Shown here: piece by piece, positions 1-8,968 of the stretch
How positions within the stretch are numbered: position 1 is the stretch's first letter
Layout of the letters: each line of letters begins with the position of its first letter
Source: Streptomyces turgidiscabies Car8
GTDB lineage: Bacteria > Actinomycetota > Actinomycetes > Streptomycetales > Streptomycetaceae
DNA: 64,000 bases
Direction of reading: 5' to 3'
NCBI RefSeq assembly: GCF_000331005.1
Contig: NZ_AEJB01000123.1
Location: 1-64,000, forward strand
Translations under genes and position numbers: made by a program
The notes under the pieces: model-generated
The model's input: the letters and a program-made list of their open reading frames with translations, nothing else
The model's database searches: none
Told to the model about the DNA's origin: nothing

Positions 1-92
1 ACGCCTTCCACCTCGCAGCGTCCGCAGTCGCGGATGCCCCGAAGGCTGCCGTCCCGATCCTTGTGGCCGCAGTCGACGGCGCTCGAAGCTGA
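1..92 (+). CDS. C-terminal end of an unidentified protein (partial)
   Basis: An open frame enters at the left edge and stops with TGA at 90-92, giving 29 residues that end in VDGARS. Composition is Ala/Val rich and most third positions are G or C, as expected of a coding tail. Too little is visible to name a family. It would converge on the large secreted-protein gene ending at 239. It may also be chance reading in an intergenic region. Confidence 0.3.
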   Translation, partial: AFHLAASAVADAPKAAVPILVAAVDGARS

Positions 93-155
93 CCCTTCCC
101 GGATCGTCCGGCGGACCCCGTAGGGGGAGGGTCGGCGAACTTCCTCGGGGTCCCC

Positions 156-183
156 GTCCCGGCCGAGTTCTCCGCGCCGGGAC
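156..183. terminator. Inverted repeat between convergent gene ends
   Basis: GTCCCGGC (156-163) and GCCGGGAC (176-183) form perfect 8-bp arms around a 12-base loop. It lies between the gene tail ending at 92 and the minus-strand gene ending at 239, where a two-way terminator would be expected. There is no U-run, which is common for actinomycete terminators. Confidence 0.3.
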
Positions 184-238
184 CTTCACTCAGTACCGCT
201 GAAGAGGCTTCGAGGCACCGACAGTGGGTTGTGGTCGG

Positions 239-3200
239 TCAGTTCTTCTTGCGGACGGTCTTGCTGGTGAGGCTCCAGACCCGGGACGTCACCGTGTGGT
301 GCTGCTTGTCCCGGGCCGTGACGGTGATCTTGAACCGCGTGCCGTCGGGCAGCGGGGCGGACAGGTGGACGGACACCTTGTGGGTGGCCCGGTTGTAGGA
401 GAGGACGGCCTTGACCTTGAGCTTCCCGGCGGCCGCGGCCTGCGCGCCCGGCAGGACGGTCACTGTCGCCTTCACCGTGGACAGCTTGGCCGTGCTGGGC
501 AGGGAGGCGACCAGCGCGTTGTCCGCGTCGGCGGTGTGTGCCAGCGAGGAACTGGTCACCTCCGAGAACGAGTTGCCCGACGTCAGCGACGCGGACGGGT
601 CGTCGGCGGTGAAGATCGGACCGACCCAGTAGTTTGCGGATCCGTAGGACCCGTTGGGGAAGGCCACGTCACTGCCGTACCGGTACAGCCCGTTGTGGGC
701 CGTGCTGATGTCGGCGGTGGCGGTCAGCGGGTACGACTTGTGGGCCGACGCGAAGTAGCCGCCGTCCACCGCGTAGTTGCCGTTGGGCGCGTGGTAGGAG
801 ACGACGTACGCCGTGTCGGCGCTGATCGCGACCGGGGTCGCGAACGTCATCGTCTGCCAGCCGGAGGCGGACTCGGTGGTGAAGGTGCCGGAGGCGAGGA
901 GCGTGCCGTCGGCGGACCAGAGGCTGCCGGTGTGGGTGCCGGTGTTCGTGGCGCCCTTGTAGAAGGTGACACCGGTGACCCAGCCGCTCGCCGAGGACTG
1001 GAACCTGGTGCCCAGTTCGAGGGAGTTGGGGTCGTCGGTGACGGCCGTCCTGGCCGGCACGGTGCTGGTGTTCCACAGCGTGCAGGGGCAGGTGACCGCG
1101 GGCGGGGTGGAGCTGGTGGTGAACGACCACGTCACCGGGGCCGTCATGGCGTTGCCCCACAGGTCCTCGGCCTGGACGGACGCGGTGTACGTGGTGTGCA
1201 GTTCCAGCTCGGTCGACGGTGTGAAGGTCGCCTTGTTCGACGCGGGGAGCGTGTTGACGCCCGGCACGGTGTTGCCGTTCGGGTCCTTCAGGGTGAACGT
1301 CAGCGTGTCGGCGTCGATGGCGTGGTCGAAGACGGCCGACACCGGTGCCGTGATCGACGCGCCGGTCGCCCCCGACGTCGGTGAGGTCGAGGTGACCACG
1401 GGCGGGGTCGTACTGGCCGTCGCGGTGTCCAGCACCACGTCCACCCAGTAGTTGCTGCCCGAGGACGCCGAGGACGGGAAGGCGCTGGTCGAGCTGTAGC
1501 GGTAGACGCCGTTGCCGCCGTCGGTGCCGGACTGGAGCGCGGTGAGCGGGGCCAGGCCCGCGGCACTGCCGGAGAAGTAGCCGCCGTCGTAGGAGTATCC
1601 GCCGTTCGGGGCGAAGTACGAGGCGACGTAGGTGGTGTTGGCCTTGACGGTCACCGGGGTGGCGAAGTTCAGCTGCTGCCAGCCGGAGGCCGTCTCGTTG
1701 GTGAAGGTGCCGGTGGCCAGGCGGGTGCCGGAGGCGCTCCACAGGCTGCCGGTGTGGGTGCCGGTGTTGGCGGGTGACTTGTAGAAGCGGACGCCGGTGA
1801 TCGAACCGGCCACCGTGGTACGGACCTTGACGCCTAGCTCCAGCGGACCGGCGTCACCCGCGTTGAGGGTGCCGGGCACCGCCGTGGCGGGCCAGACGGT
1901 GCAGGGGCAGGCCTGGGGGCCGACGGTCACCGAGCGGGTGGTGACGGCACCGATGTTGACGCTGTCGTCGACCGCGCGGACCTTGATGGACGCGGCGCCC
2001 GGGGCCGTCGGCGTCCAGCTGTAGGTCCAGGACGTGAGTCCGGTGGCCGCGTTCCAGGTCGTCCCGCCGTCGGTGGACACCTCGACGCGGGCCACCACAC
2101 CCCCGCCGGAGTCGGTGGCGGTGCCGCTGATGGTGACCGGCTTCAGAGCCGGGACGGTGACCCCGGAGGCCGGGCTGGTCACGGTGATGGCCGGGCCGGT
2201 GGTGTCGGTGGTGGCCGTGGCGCTGACGAGGTTGCTCTGCCGGGTCAGCGGCTGGACGCCCATGTCGGCGAGGATGTTCACCGTCGCCTGCTGCATACGG
2301 GAGTCCTCGGTGACCACCGCGTCATCGGGGTCGTACGTGGGGAGGTTGGTGAGACCCCACGACCACTGCACGGTCCCCGACCCGAACACCAGGGCTCCGG
2401 AGTCCTGGTCGCGGAACTCGACGAGACTGTGCGTCGCGGTTCCGTTGCCGTACATGTTGCCCCAGTCGAGGCGGTACTTGCCGTCGTTGATGTCCACTGT
2501 CGTGGACGACACGTTGATCGCTCCGGCAGGTCTGGTGCTGTTGACGATGTCGCTGTCCCACTCGTACCCGAGGGTGCCGGTCGGGAAGGTGGCCGTCTGG
2601 CTCGCCGTGAGGTTGGCGATGGAGGTGTTGCGCCAGATCCGGTTCTTGCCGTATGAGCCGGGGACCGTGATCGCGTCGTCGCGGGAGCCGTTCACCTGGA
2701 ACATGGAGCCGGTGAGGATGTTCGGCGGCTGGTAGGTCTGACCGTAGGAGGTGCTGGTCGGGTCCATCCAGGTGCCGGTCCAGGTGCCGCTGGGGTCGGC
2801 GATGCCGTTGCCCTGCGCCATCTTGGTCATCTTGTAGCAGACCATGGTCCGGTTCGCCGTGCTCGTGCCGTCGTTGCTCGCGGCGAGCCGGGTCTTCCAG
2901 AAGACCTCGTTGCCGCTGAAGAAGGCCTGCCGGACGCCGGCCTTCCTGGCCGCCAGGACGTTGGAGTACTGGCTCTGCGTCCAGTACTCGTCGTGCCCTG
3001 AGGACAGGTACACCTTGTGCTTCGGCAGCAGGGTGGCGCCGTTGGTCGACACGTCCACGCCCGACAGATAGCTGACGTCGTAGCCGTTGCGCTCCAGCCA
3101 GGACAGCATCATGAACTCGGAGCCGTAGATGCCGTTGTCACCGCCGATGTCCAGCGGCCGGTTGTAGCTGACCTCGTAGGCGCGGCCGTCCGGCGCGGGG

Positions 3201-3850
3201 CCGGCGCCTCCGTAGAGGTCCTGGCCGCCGTAGTCGTTGTAGGCCTGCCAGGTCTCGTCGCTCGTCTGCACGACGATGTCGGAGGTGCTGGAGTCCTTGC
3301 GGACGACGAACGGGTACGGCATCAGGCCGTCGCCGTCGTTCTGTGTCAGGTTCGCGATGTACAGGCCGGACACCGCGTCGCTGGGCACCGTCCAGTTCAC
3401 CGTGACGGGCCAGTTGCCGCAGTCGACCAGGCCTGTGCTGCTCTTGGTGGTGCAACTGGCGGGATTGGCGTTCGAGTTGTAGTTGGCCGGGTAGTTCACG
3501 GCCACCTGGGCCGGGGTCGAGATCAGGCGCGCGCCGTCGCCGCCGTACCAGCCGAGCCGGTAGATCTCCACGTGGTACGTGACCGGCGACTGGATCTTGA
3601 ACTGGACGGTGTCACCGGCCTGGACGCTCTCCTTGGTGGAGAACCCCTTGATGTCACCGTAGGCGTTGGGCGAGTACCAGTCGGACATGGGGCTGCCCGT
3701 CTTGGAGTTCTCGCAGACGACCGGGTTCGAGCCCGTTCCGCACGGATCGGACGCGGCCTGGGCCGGGATGGCCTGCGGAAGCACCGCCCATATCAACGCT
3801 GCTACGACGGCGAGGCGCCCGCCCCGGATCCGTCTGCTCCATCTGTTCAT
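239..3850 (-). CDS. Secreted dimethylformamidase-like protein with Ig-like and two DUF4082 domains
   Basis: This 1203-residue exported protein opens with a signal peptide (basic MNRWSRRIRGGR, hydrophobic stretch, cleavage near AQAAS at about 33). Residues about 50-540 resemble the large subunit domain of N,N-dimethylformamidase, with a motif LSSGHDEYWT near 282. An Ig-like module follows (about 550-640), then a first DUF4082 module starting CPCTVW (about 650-805), an SbsA-type Ig-like domain (about 815-905), a second DUF4082 module starting CPCTLW, and a Lys-rich tail. Substrate and reaction are unknown; members of this architecture are usually only described as cell-surface proteins. It is the last gene of the minus-strand glycan operon, 76 bases after the upstream aminotransferase stop, so a role at the cell surface alongside a glycan is an inference. 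Confidence 0.8.
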   Translation of the reverse strand: MNRWSRRIRGGRLAVVAALIWAVLPQAIPAQAASDPCGTGSNPVVCENSKTGSPMSDWYSPNAYGDIKGFSTKESVQAGDTVQFKIQSPVTYHVEIYRLGWYGGDGARLISTPAQVAVNYPANYNSNANPASCTTKSSTGLVDCGNWPVTVNWTVPSDAVSGLYIANLTQNDGDGLMPYPFVVRKDSSTSDIVVQTSDETWQAYNDYGGQDLYGGAGPAPDGRAYEVSYNRPLDIGGDNGIYGSEFMMLSWLERNGYDVSYLSGVDVSTNGATLLPKHKVYLSSGHDEYWTQSQYSNVLAARKAGVRQAFFSGNEVFWKTRLAASNDGTSTANRTMVCYKMTKMAQGNGIADPSGTWTGTWMDPTSTSYGQTYQPPNILTGSMFQVNGSRDDAITVPGSYGKNRIWRNTSIANLTASQTATFPTGTLGYEWDSDIVNSTRPAGAINVSSTTVDINDGKYRLDWGNMYGNGTATHSLVEFRDQDSGALVFGSGTVQWSWGLTNLPTYDPDDAVVTEDSRMQQATVNILADMGVQPLTRQSNLVSATATTDTTGPAITVTSPASGVTVPALKPVTISGTATDSGGGVVARVEVSTDGGTTWNAATGLTSWTYSWTPTAPGAASIKVRAVDDSVNIGAVTTRSVTVGPQACPCTVWPATAVPGTLNAGDAGPLELGVKVRTTVAGSITGVRFYKSPANTGTHTGSLWSASGTRLATGTFTNETASGWQQLNFATPVTVKANTTYVASYFAPNGGYSYDGGYFSGSAAGLAPLTALQSGTDGGNGVYRYSSTSAFPSSASSGSNYWVDVVLDTATASTTPPVVTSTSPTSGATGASITAPVSAVFDHAIDADTLTFTLKDPNGNTVPGVNTLPASNKATFTPSTELELHTTYTASVQAEDLWGNAMTAPVTWSFTTSSTPPAVTCPCTLWNTSTVPARTAVTDDPNSLELGTRFQSSASGWVTGVTFYKGATNTGTHTGSLWSADGTLLASGTFTTESASGWQTMTFATPVAISADTAYVVSYHAPNGNYAVDGGYFASAHKSYPLTATADISTAHNGLYRYGSDVAFPNGSYGSANYWVGPIFTADDPSASLTSGNSFSEVTSSSLAHTADADNALVASLPSTAKLSTVKATVTVLPGAQAAAAGKLKVKAVLSYNRATHKVSVHLSAPLPDGTRFKITVTARDKQHHTVTSRVWSLTSKTVRKKN

Positions 3851-3926
3851 GTGTACCTCTCAGCGGTGCTGTGCACTGTGCCGGGCCGACCCAGAGGCCG
3901 GGGTGGAGCGGGAGTGTGGGGGCCGA

Positions 3927-5045
3927 TCAGCTTTCGAGCGCCTTGGCGAGCGTGTCCACGACGCGCTGCTGCTGATCGGGGCTTATTTGGGGGAAGAGCG
4001 GCAGCGACAGGATCCGGTCCGCCGCCTTCTCCGCGTGGGGGAAGTCGCCCCGGGCGTGGCCGAGATGCCGGTACGCCTCGGTGAGGTGGACGGGGGCGGG
4101 GTAGTGCACGCCGGCGCCGATGCCCTCCGCGTTGAGCTTGCCCACGAGGTCGTCGCGGTCCGTGCCGGATACCTGGACGACGTAGAGGTGCCAGACGTGC
4201 AGGTTGCCTGCGGCGGTGGCCGGCAGCACGACGCGCCCGGCGGACACCAGGTCGGCGAGGAGCGCGTCGTAGCGGGCCGCAGCCGACCGCCGGGCCGCGT
4301 TGCCGTCCGCGAGCCGCGCCAGTTTCGCCCGCAGGACGACGGCCTGCAGCCCGTCCAGCCGGCTGTTGAACCCGGGGACGTCGTGGCGGTACTTGGCGAC
4401 GCCACCGTGGTTGGCGATCGCGCGCACCAGGTCGGCCGACTCCTCGTCGTCGGTGAGCACCGCGCCCGCGTCGCCGTAGGCGCCCAGGTTCTTGCCCGGG
4501 TAGAAGCTGGTCGCCGCGATCCCGCCGCTGCCCGGTGACCGGCCGTCGCGGGTGGCGCCCTGGCACTGGGCGGCGTCCTCGACGACCCTTACGTGGCTGG
4601 GCAGTTGGCCGGCCAGTTGCGTCACTTCGGCCATCTGGCCGTACAGGTGCACCGGTACCACCGCGCGGGTGGCCGGGCCGACCGCGTCCAGGGCGGCCTG
4701 CGGGTCGAGCAGGTAGGTGTCGGGCAGGCAGTCCGCCAGGACGGGCCGCGCGCCGATCCGGGCCACCGCGCCCGCGGTGGCGATGAAGGTGTTGGCGGGT
4801 ATGACGACCTCGTCGCCGGGCCCGACCCCGCTCGCGCGCAGGGCGAGTTCGACGGCGTCGGTGCCGTTGGCGACGCCCACGCAGTGCGCGACACCGCCGA
4901 AGTCGGCGTACTCGCGCTCGAAGGCGCGCACCTCGTCGCCGCCGATGAACGCGGTGTCGGCCAGGATCCGTTCGAATCCGGCCCGTACCTCGTCGGCGAC
5001 TTCCCGGTGGGCCGCGTTCAGGTCCACAAGCGGTATCTGGTTCAT
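3927..5045 (-). CDS. DegT/DnrJ/EryC1/StrS-family sugar aminotransferase
   Basis: A 372-residue PLP enzyme of the family that transaminates keto-sugar nucleotides. The PLP lysine is in FYPGKNLGAYGD (K185), and D157 in VVEDAAQ should contact the pyridine nitrogen. N-terminal IPLVDLNAAH and C-terminal LSLPLFPQIS are typical, and the length is normal. Its start overlaps the stop of the acetyltransferase gene by 4 bases. The pairing with that enzyme and a Gfo/Idh dehydrogenase resembles routes that make 3-amino-3-deoxy (acetamido) sugars such as WlbA/WlbC/WlbB products. The exact sugar cannot be read from sequence. Confidence 0.9.
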   Translation of the reverse strand: MNQIPLVDLNAAHREVADEVRAGFERILADTAFIGGDEVRAFEREYADFGGVAHCVGVANGTDAVELALRASGVGPGDEVVIPANTFIATAGAVARIGARPVLADCLPDTYLLDPQAALDAVGPATRAVVPVHLYGQMAEVTQLAGQLPSHVRVVEDAAQCQGATRDGRSPGSGGIAATSFYPGKNLGAYGDAGAVLTDDEESADLVRAIANHGGVAKYRHDVPGFNSRLDGLQAVVLRAKLARLADGNAARRSAAARYDALLADLVSAGRVVLPATAAGNLHVWHLYVVQVSGTDRDDLVGKLNAEGIGAGVHYPAPVHLTEAYRHLGHARGDFPHAEKAADRILSLPLFPQISPDQQQRVVDTLAKALES

Positions 5046-5734
5046 CTCAGCGGTCCCCCCACTGTTGTTCCTGTCGTGAGTTCGTCGAGCGCGGGCGTCG
5101 CCGCCTCGCGCAGCCGGCGGGCCGGGCTCCCCACCCAGACCTCGCCCGGCGGCACATCGCCGAGCACGGCGCTTCCCATCCCGATCAGCGACCAGGCGCC
5201 GACCACGGTGCCCTCCCTGACCAGGGCGCCGGAGCCCACATAGGCGCCCCGCTCCAGCCGCGCTCCCCCGCCCAGCCGGACGCCGGAGGCGAGCGTGGCG
5301 AAGTCCTCGACCACGTCGTCATGGGTGAGGACGACCTGTGGCATCACCGCGACATGCGCGCCCACCTCCACGGCCGCGGTCAGGACGCAGTGCGCGAGCA
5401 GCACCGAGCCGTGGCCGACCCGCGAGGTCGCCGACACGGACGCCGTCGGGTGGATCACGGTGGCGTAGCGGTCCGCGGGCAGGCCGAGCCTGCGGACCAG
5501 GCGGGCGCGGGCCGCGTAGTCCCGGGGGTTGCCGACGCAGATCACGACCCGCGCCTCGGGCAGGCCGTGGACCAGGTCGCAGCCGCCGAGTACGGGTACG
5601 CCGTCCACCTCGGTGCCGTGCAGGTGGGCGTTGTCGTCGAGGTGCCCGAGCAACTCGACGTCACCCGCGTCCCGTACGGCCTGGGCGGTCTCCCGGGCGA
5701 AGCCGCCCGCGCCGATGATCAGCAGTCCGCTCAT
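5042..5734 (-). CDS. Sugar N/O-acetyltransferase of the PglD/NeuD type
   Basis: A 230-residue protein with an N-terminal Rossmann-like domain (LLIIGAGGFARETAQAV) that binds a nucleotide-sugar, followed by a left-handed beta-helix of hexapeptide repeats (about 90-205, including a GHGSVLLAHCVL segment). This is the PglD/NeuD layout, which acetylates amino sugars using acetyl-CoA. It overlaps both neighbouring aminotransferase genes by 4 bases, so all three should be translationally coupled. Acting on the amino group made by one of those aminotransferases is the natural reading. Confidence 0.85.
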   Translation of the reverse strand: MSGLLIIGAGGFARETAQAVRDAGDVELLGHLDDNAHLHGTEVDGVPVLGGCDLVHGLPEARVVICVGNPRDYAARARLVRRLGLPADRYATVIHPTASVSATSRVGHGSVLLAHCVLTAAVEVGAHVAVMPQVVLTHDDVVEDFATLASGVRLGGGARLERGAYVGSGALVREGTVVGAWSLIGMGSAVLGDVPPGEVWVGSPARRLREAATPALDELTTGTTVGGPLR

Positions 5735-6870
5735 CTTCGGGCCTGTTCACGCAGGGCCGCCACGACGCGGTCCTGCTGGGCCTCGGTGAGCGTGTGGAAC
5801 AGCGGCAGGATCAGCGAGTCGCGGCTGATCCGCTCGGTGACCGGCAGGGGGGCGCTGGGGTGGCCCTCGTAGGCGGGTTCGAGGTGCGAGGCCATGATCC
5901 CGCGCCGGGCGGAGACGCCGGCCTCGGCGAGCGCGCCGAGCAGGTCGTCCCGGCCGACGGGGAAGTCCTCGTCCAGCAGCACCCAGTAGGACTGGAAGTT
6001 GCTCTGCCCGTGCTCGGGGTCGCGTACCGGCGTGAGTCCGGGGACGTCCCGCAGCAACGCGTCGTAACGGGCCGCCAGTTCGCGGCGGCGGGCGATCATC
6101 GCGTCGAGCTTGCCGAGCTGGACCAGGCCGATCGCGGCCTGGACGTCCGTCATCCGGTAGTTGTAGCCGACCTCTAGGTAGCTCTCCAGGACCGGCTTGC
6201 TGCTCGAATGGCGTTCGGCGGCCGAGGCGTTCATCCCGTGCTCGCGCAGCCGGCGCAGGCGTACCGCCCACTCGGCGTCGTCGGTGGTGATCATGCCGCC
6301 CTCGCCGGTGGTGACGAGCTTGCGGGGGTGGAAGGACCAGGCGGCGATCAGCGCGCCCTGTCCGACGGGCTTTCCGCCGACGGTCGAGCCGATGGCGCAG
6401 GCCGCGTCCTCGACGAGGGGCAGGTCCCAGTCGGCGCAGGCGGCGCGCAGCCCGTGCACGTCGGCCGGTACACCGCCCTGGTGGACGGCGAGGACGGCCT
6501 TGGTGCGGGGGGTGCGGACCGCGTCCACGGTGGCCGTGGTCAGGTTGCCGGTGTCGGGGTCGACGTCGGCGAACACGGGTTCGGCACCGACGTAGCGCAC
6601 GGCGTTGGCGGTGGCGATGAACGACAGCGAGGGCACCACGACCTCGTCGCCGGGTCCGAGTCCGAGCGCGACGAGCGCGAGGTGGAGCGCGGTGGTGCAG
6701 GAGCTGACGGCGATGCCGTGCTCGGCGCCCACCCGCTCGGCGAAGGCCTGCTCGAAGGCGGCGACGCGGGGGCCCTGGGCGACCCACCCGGACAGCACCG
6801 CGTCGGAGGCGGCCTTGGCCTCCTCCTCGCCGAGCCAGGGGATCATCACCGGGATGCGGTCGGTGCTCAC
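5731..6870 (-). CDS. DegT/DnrJ/EryC1/StrS-family aminotransferase
   Basis: A 379-residue PLP-dependent sugar aminotransferase, distinct from the second one downstream. K184 in SFHPRKLVTTGEGG is the Schiff-base lysine, and D155 in LVEDAAC is the PLP-ring aspartate. The GTG at 6868-6870 was chosen because it forms GTGA with the stop of the upstream epimerase gene and gives the usual IPVMIPWLGEEE beginning. A longer reading adds an Arg-rich extension that is only the epimerase tail in another frame. Two different aminotransferases in one operon suggest a diamino sugar or two amino sugars in the product. Confidence 0.9.
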   Translation of the reverse strand: MSTDRIPVMIPWLGEEEAKAASDAVLSGWVAQGPRVAAFEQAFAERVGAEHGIAVSSCTTALHLALVALGLGPGDEVVVPSLSFIATANAVRYVGAEPVFADVDPDTGNLTTATVDAVRTPRTKAVLAVHQGGVPADVHGLRAACADWDLPLVEDAACAIGSTVGGKPVGQGALIAAWSFHPRKLVTTGEGGMITTDDAEWAVRLRRLREHGMNASAAERHSSSKPVLESYLEVGYNYRMTDVQAAIGLVQLGKLDAMIARRRELAARYDALLRDVPGLTPVRDPEHGQSNFQSYWVLLDEDFPVGRDDLLGALAEAGVSARRGIMASHLEPAYEGHPSAPLPVTERISRDSLILPLFHTLTEAQQDRVVAALREQARR

Positions 6871-7859
6871 TTGGCTGCCTCCGCGGCGGCGTCGGCGGCG
6901 CGCTCGGCACGCCACCACTCCACCAGGTCCTTGAGCCCCGTACGCATGTCTATCCGCGCCGTGAAGCCGAGCCGCTCGGCGGCCTGGGTGGTGTCCGCGA
7001 GCCGCCGGACCACCCCGTTCACCGCGCGGGCGGGCCCGTGCTCCGGCTCCAGGCCGGACGCGCCCATGGCCTCCAGCAGGCCGTCGGCGAGCTGACGCAG
7101 CGAGGTCTCCGTGCCGCTGGCGACGTTGAACACCTCGTCCGTCACATCCGACTCGGCGGCCAGCACGTTGGCTCTGGCGATGTCACGGACGTCGACGAAG
7201 TCCATGGTCTGGGTGCCGTCACCGAGGATCAGCGGCGGCTCGCCCGCCTCGATGCGTTCCATCCAGCGGATGAGCACCTCGGTGTAGAGGCCGTGGATGT
7301 CCATCCGGGGGCCGTACACGTTGAAGTAGCGCAGCGCCACGTAGTCCAGTCCGAACATGGCGTGGAAGCTGCGCAGCATGCCCTCGTTGAAGGCCTTCGC
7401 CGCGCCGTAGAACGTGTCGTTGTTGTACGCGTGGTGGCGTTCGGTCGTCGGGAAGGTCTCGGCCATGCCGTAGACGGACGCCGAGGACGAGGCGATCACC
7501 TTGCCGACTCCGGCTTCGGCCGCCGCCTCAAGGACGTTGAAGGTGCCGTCGACCATGACCTCGTTGGCGAGGCGGGGTTCCTGCGCGCACTGGGTGATGC
7601 GGATCGCGGCCAGGTGGAACACCAGGTCGGCGCCCTCGGTGACCTTCCGTACGGTGGCGGCGTCCCGGATGTCACCCTCGACGACCTCGACCACGCCGCT
7701 GGGCATGGCCTTGGCGAGGTTGGCTCTCCGGCCCCGGACGAAGTTGTCCAGCACCACGATCTCGCGGGCGCCGCCCTCGGCCAGGAGGTCGACAAGGTTG
7801 GAGCCGATGGTGCCGGCTCCCCCGGTGACCAGGATCTTCTTGCCTCGTACGCTGCTCAA
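6867..7859 (-). CDS. NAD-dependent epimerase/dehydratase (sugar nucleotide SDR)
   Basis: A 330-residue extended short-chain dehydrogenase. It shows the NAD motif VTGGAGTIGS near the N terminus, a SSSASVYG serine region and the catalytic YGAAK pair. Family members epimerise or dehydrate UDP- or dTDP-sugars; similarity to 4-epimerases of the GalE/WbpP type is general only. The start is assigned to TTG (7857-7859), preceded by GAGAGGGCAGGGCAG as ribosome site; no ATG or GTG gives a sensible N terminus. The gene begins 29 bases after the Gfo/Idh stop and its own stop overlaps the next gene. Confidence 0.85.
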   Translation of the reverse strand: MSSVRGKKILVTGGAGTIGSNLVDLLAEGGAREIVVLDNFVRGRRANLAKAMPSGVVEVVEGDIRDAATVRKVTEGADLVFHLAAIRITQCAQEPRLANEVMVDGTFNVLEAAAEAGVGKVIASSSASVYGMAETFPTTERHHAYNNDTFYGAAKAFNEGMLRSFHAMFGLDYVALRYFNVYGPRMDIHGLYTEVLIRWMERIEAGEPPLILGDGTQTMDFVDVRDIARANVLAAESDVTDEVFNVASGTETSLRQLADGLLEAMGASGLEPEHGPARAVNGVVRRLADTTQAAERLGFTARIDMRTGLKDLVEWWRAERAADAAAEAAK

Positions 7860-7888
7860 CTGCCCTGCCCTCTCAGTGATGGTGACCG

Positions 7889-8968
7889 TCAACGGCCGGC
7901 ACGCAGGCCGACGACCGCGCCCTTGAATTCCAGGCTGCGTGACGCCGCCTCGAGAATGTCCAGCACCCGCAGGCCCGCCCGGCCGTCGGTCAGCGGCGCC
8001 CGGCGCTGTCTGATCGAGTCGCCGAACTCGTCGACCATGCTGCGCAGCGCTTCCTTCTCGCCGATGGCGGGCGCGACCATGTCTCCGGAGCGGTAGGAGA
8101 CGAGCATGTCCCGGCGCTCGTCCGCACCGATCTCCTGGGGCGCGGACAGGTCCACACCCCGGTCGAAGATCGCCACGCGCTGGGCGGGGTTGAGGTCGTC
8201 CCAGATCAGGGTGCGTTTGGCGCCGCCCACCATGGTGGTGCGTACCTTCGTCGGGGACAGCCAGTTGACGTGCACGTGGGCGATGGCCCCCGTGTTGAGC
8301 TGGAGCGTGAGATAGGCCACGCAGGCCTGTCCCGCGCCGATCGGGTCGGCCCCGTGGGCGGCGACGGCGACCGGCTCGACGTTGTCGGGGAGGATGAAGT
8401 CCAGGATCGACAGGTCGTGCGGGGCCAGGTCCCACATGACGTCGATGTCCTTCTGGACGAGCCCCAGGTTGATGCGTACCGAGTCGACGAAGTGGATCTC
8501 GCCGAGTTCGCCGGAGCGGACCAGTTCCCGGATACGGCCCACGGCAGGTGTGTAGCAGTAGGTGTGGTCGCACATCAGGGTGAGACCGCGTTCCTCCGCC
8601 TCGTTGACCAGGCGCACCCCGTCGGCGTAGGTCGCCGCGAGCGGCTTCTCCACGAGGACGTGCTTTCCGGCGCGCAGGGCGGCCAGGGCGATGTCCAGGT
8701 GGGTGCCGGCGGGTGTGGCCACGGCGACGGCGTCGACGGAGGGGTCGGCGAGGACGGCCGCGTAGTCCGCGGTGGCCTGGACGGTCGAGTAACCGCCGAG
8801 GACCCGCTGGGCCCGGTCCACGTCGAGGTCGCACAGCCAGCGCAGCCGGAACTGCTCGCTGGCCTGGAAGTTGCGTACGAGGTTGGGGCCCCAGTAGCCC
8901 GCCCCGACGACCGCGATCCCCAACGGCTCCGTGGTCTGCGTCACTTGGCTCTTCTTCCTTCGGTCCAT
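7889..8968 (-). CDS. Gfo/Idh/MocA-family sugar dehydrogenase
   Basis: A 359-residue NAD(P)-dependent oxidoreductase: IAVVGAGYWGPN is the dinucleotide motif, and VEKPLA carries the family EKP triad lysine. In glycan clusters this type (WlbA/WbpB) oxidises C3 of a UDP-hexosaminuronate, which an adjacent DegT enzyme then aminates. The downstream aminotransferase and acetyltransferase fit that series. The ATG at 8966-8968 overlaps the stop of the sugar-phosphate transferase by one base (TGATG). A longer upstream reading is rejected because it runs through that coding sequence. Confidence 0.88.
   Translation of the reverse strand: MDRRKKSQVTQTTEPLGIAVVGAGYWGPNLVRNFQASEQFRLRWLCDLDVDRAQRVLGGYSTVQATADYAAVLADPSVDAVAVATPAGTHLDIALAALRAGKHVLVEKPLAATYADGVRLVNEAEERGLTLMCDHTYCYTPAVGRIRELVRSGELGEIHFVDSVRINLGLVQKDIDVMWDLAPHDLSILDFILPDNVEPVAVAAHGADPIGAGQACVAYLTLQLNTGAIAHVHVNWLSPTKVRTTMVGGAKRTLIWDDLNPAQRVAIFDRGVDLSAPQEIGADERRDMLVSYRSGDMVAPAIGEKEALRSMVDEFGDSIRQRRAPLTDGRAGLRVLDILEAASRSLEFKGAVVGLRAGR

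Noticed and set aside
224-1384. Long plus-strand frame of 386 codons opposite the DUF4082 protein
   Set aside because: Arg/Gly-rich composition typical of an antisense reading of high-GC coding DNA; the minus-strand frame has signal peptide and recognisable domains.
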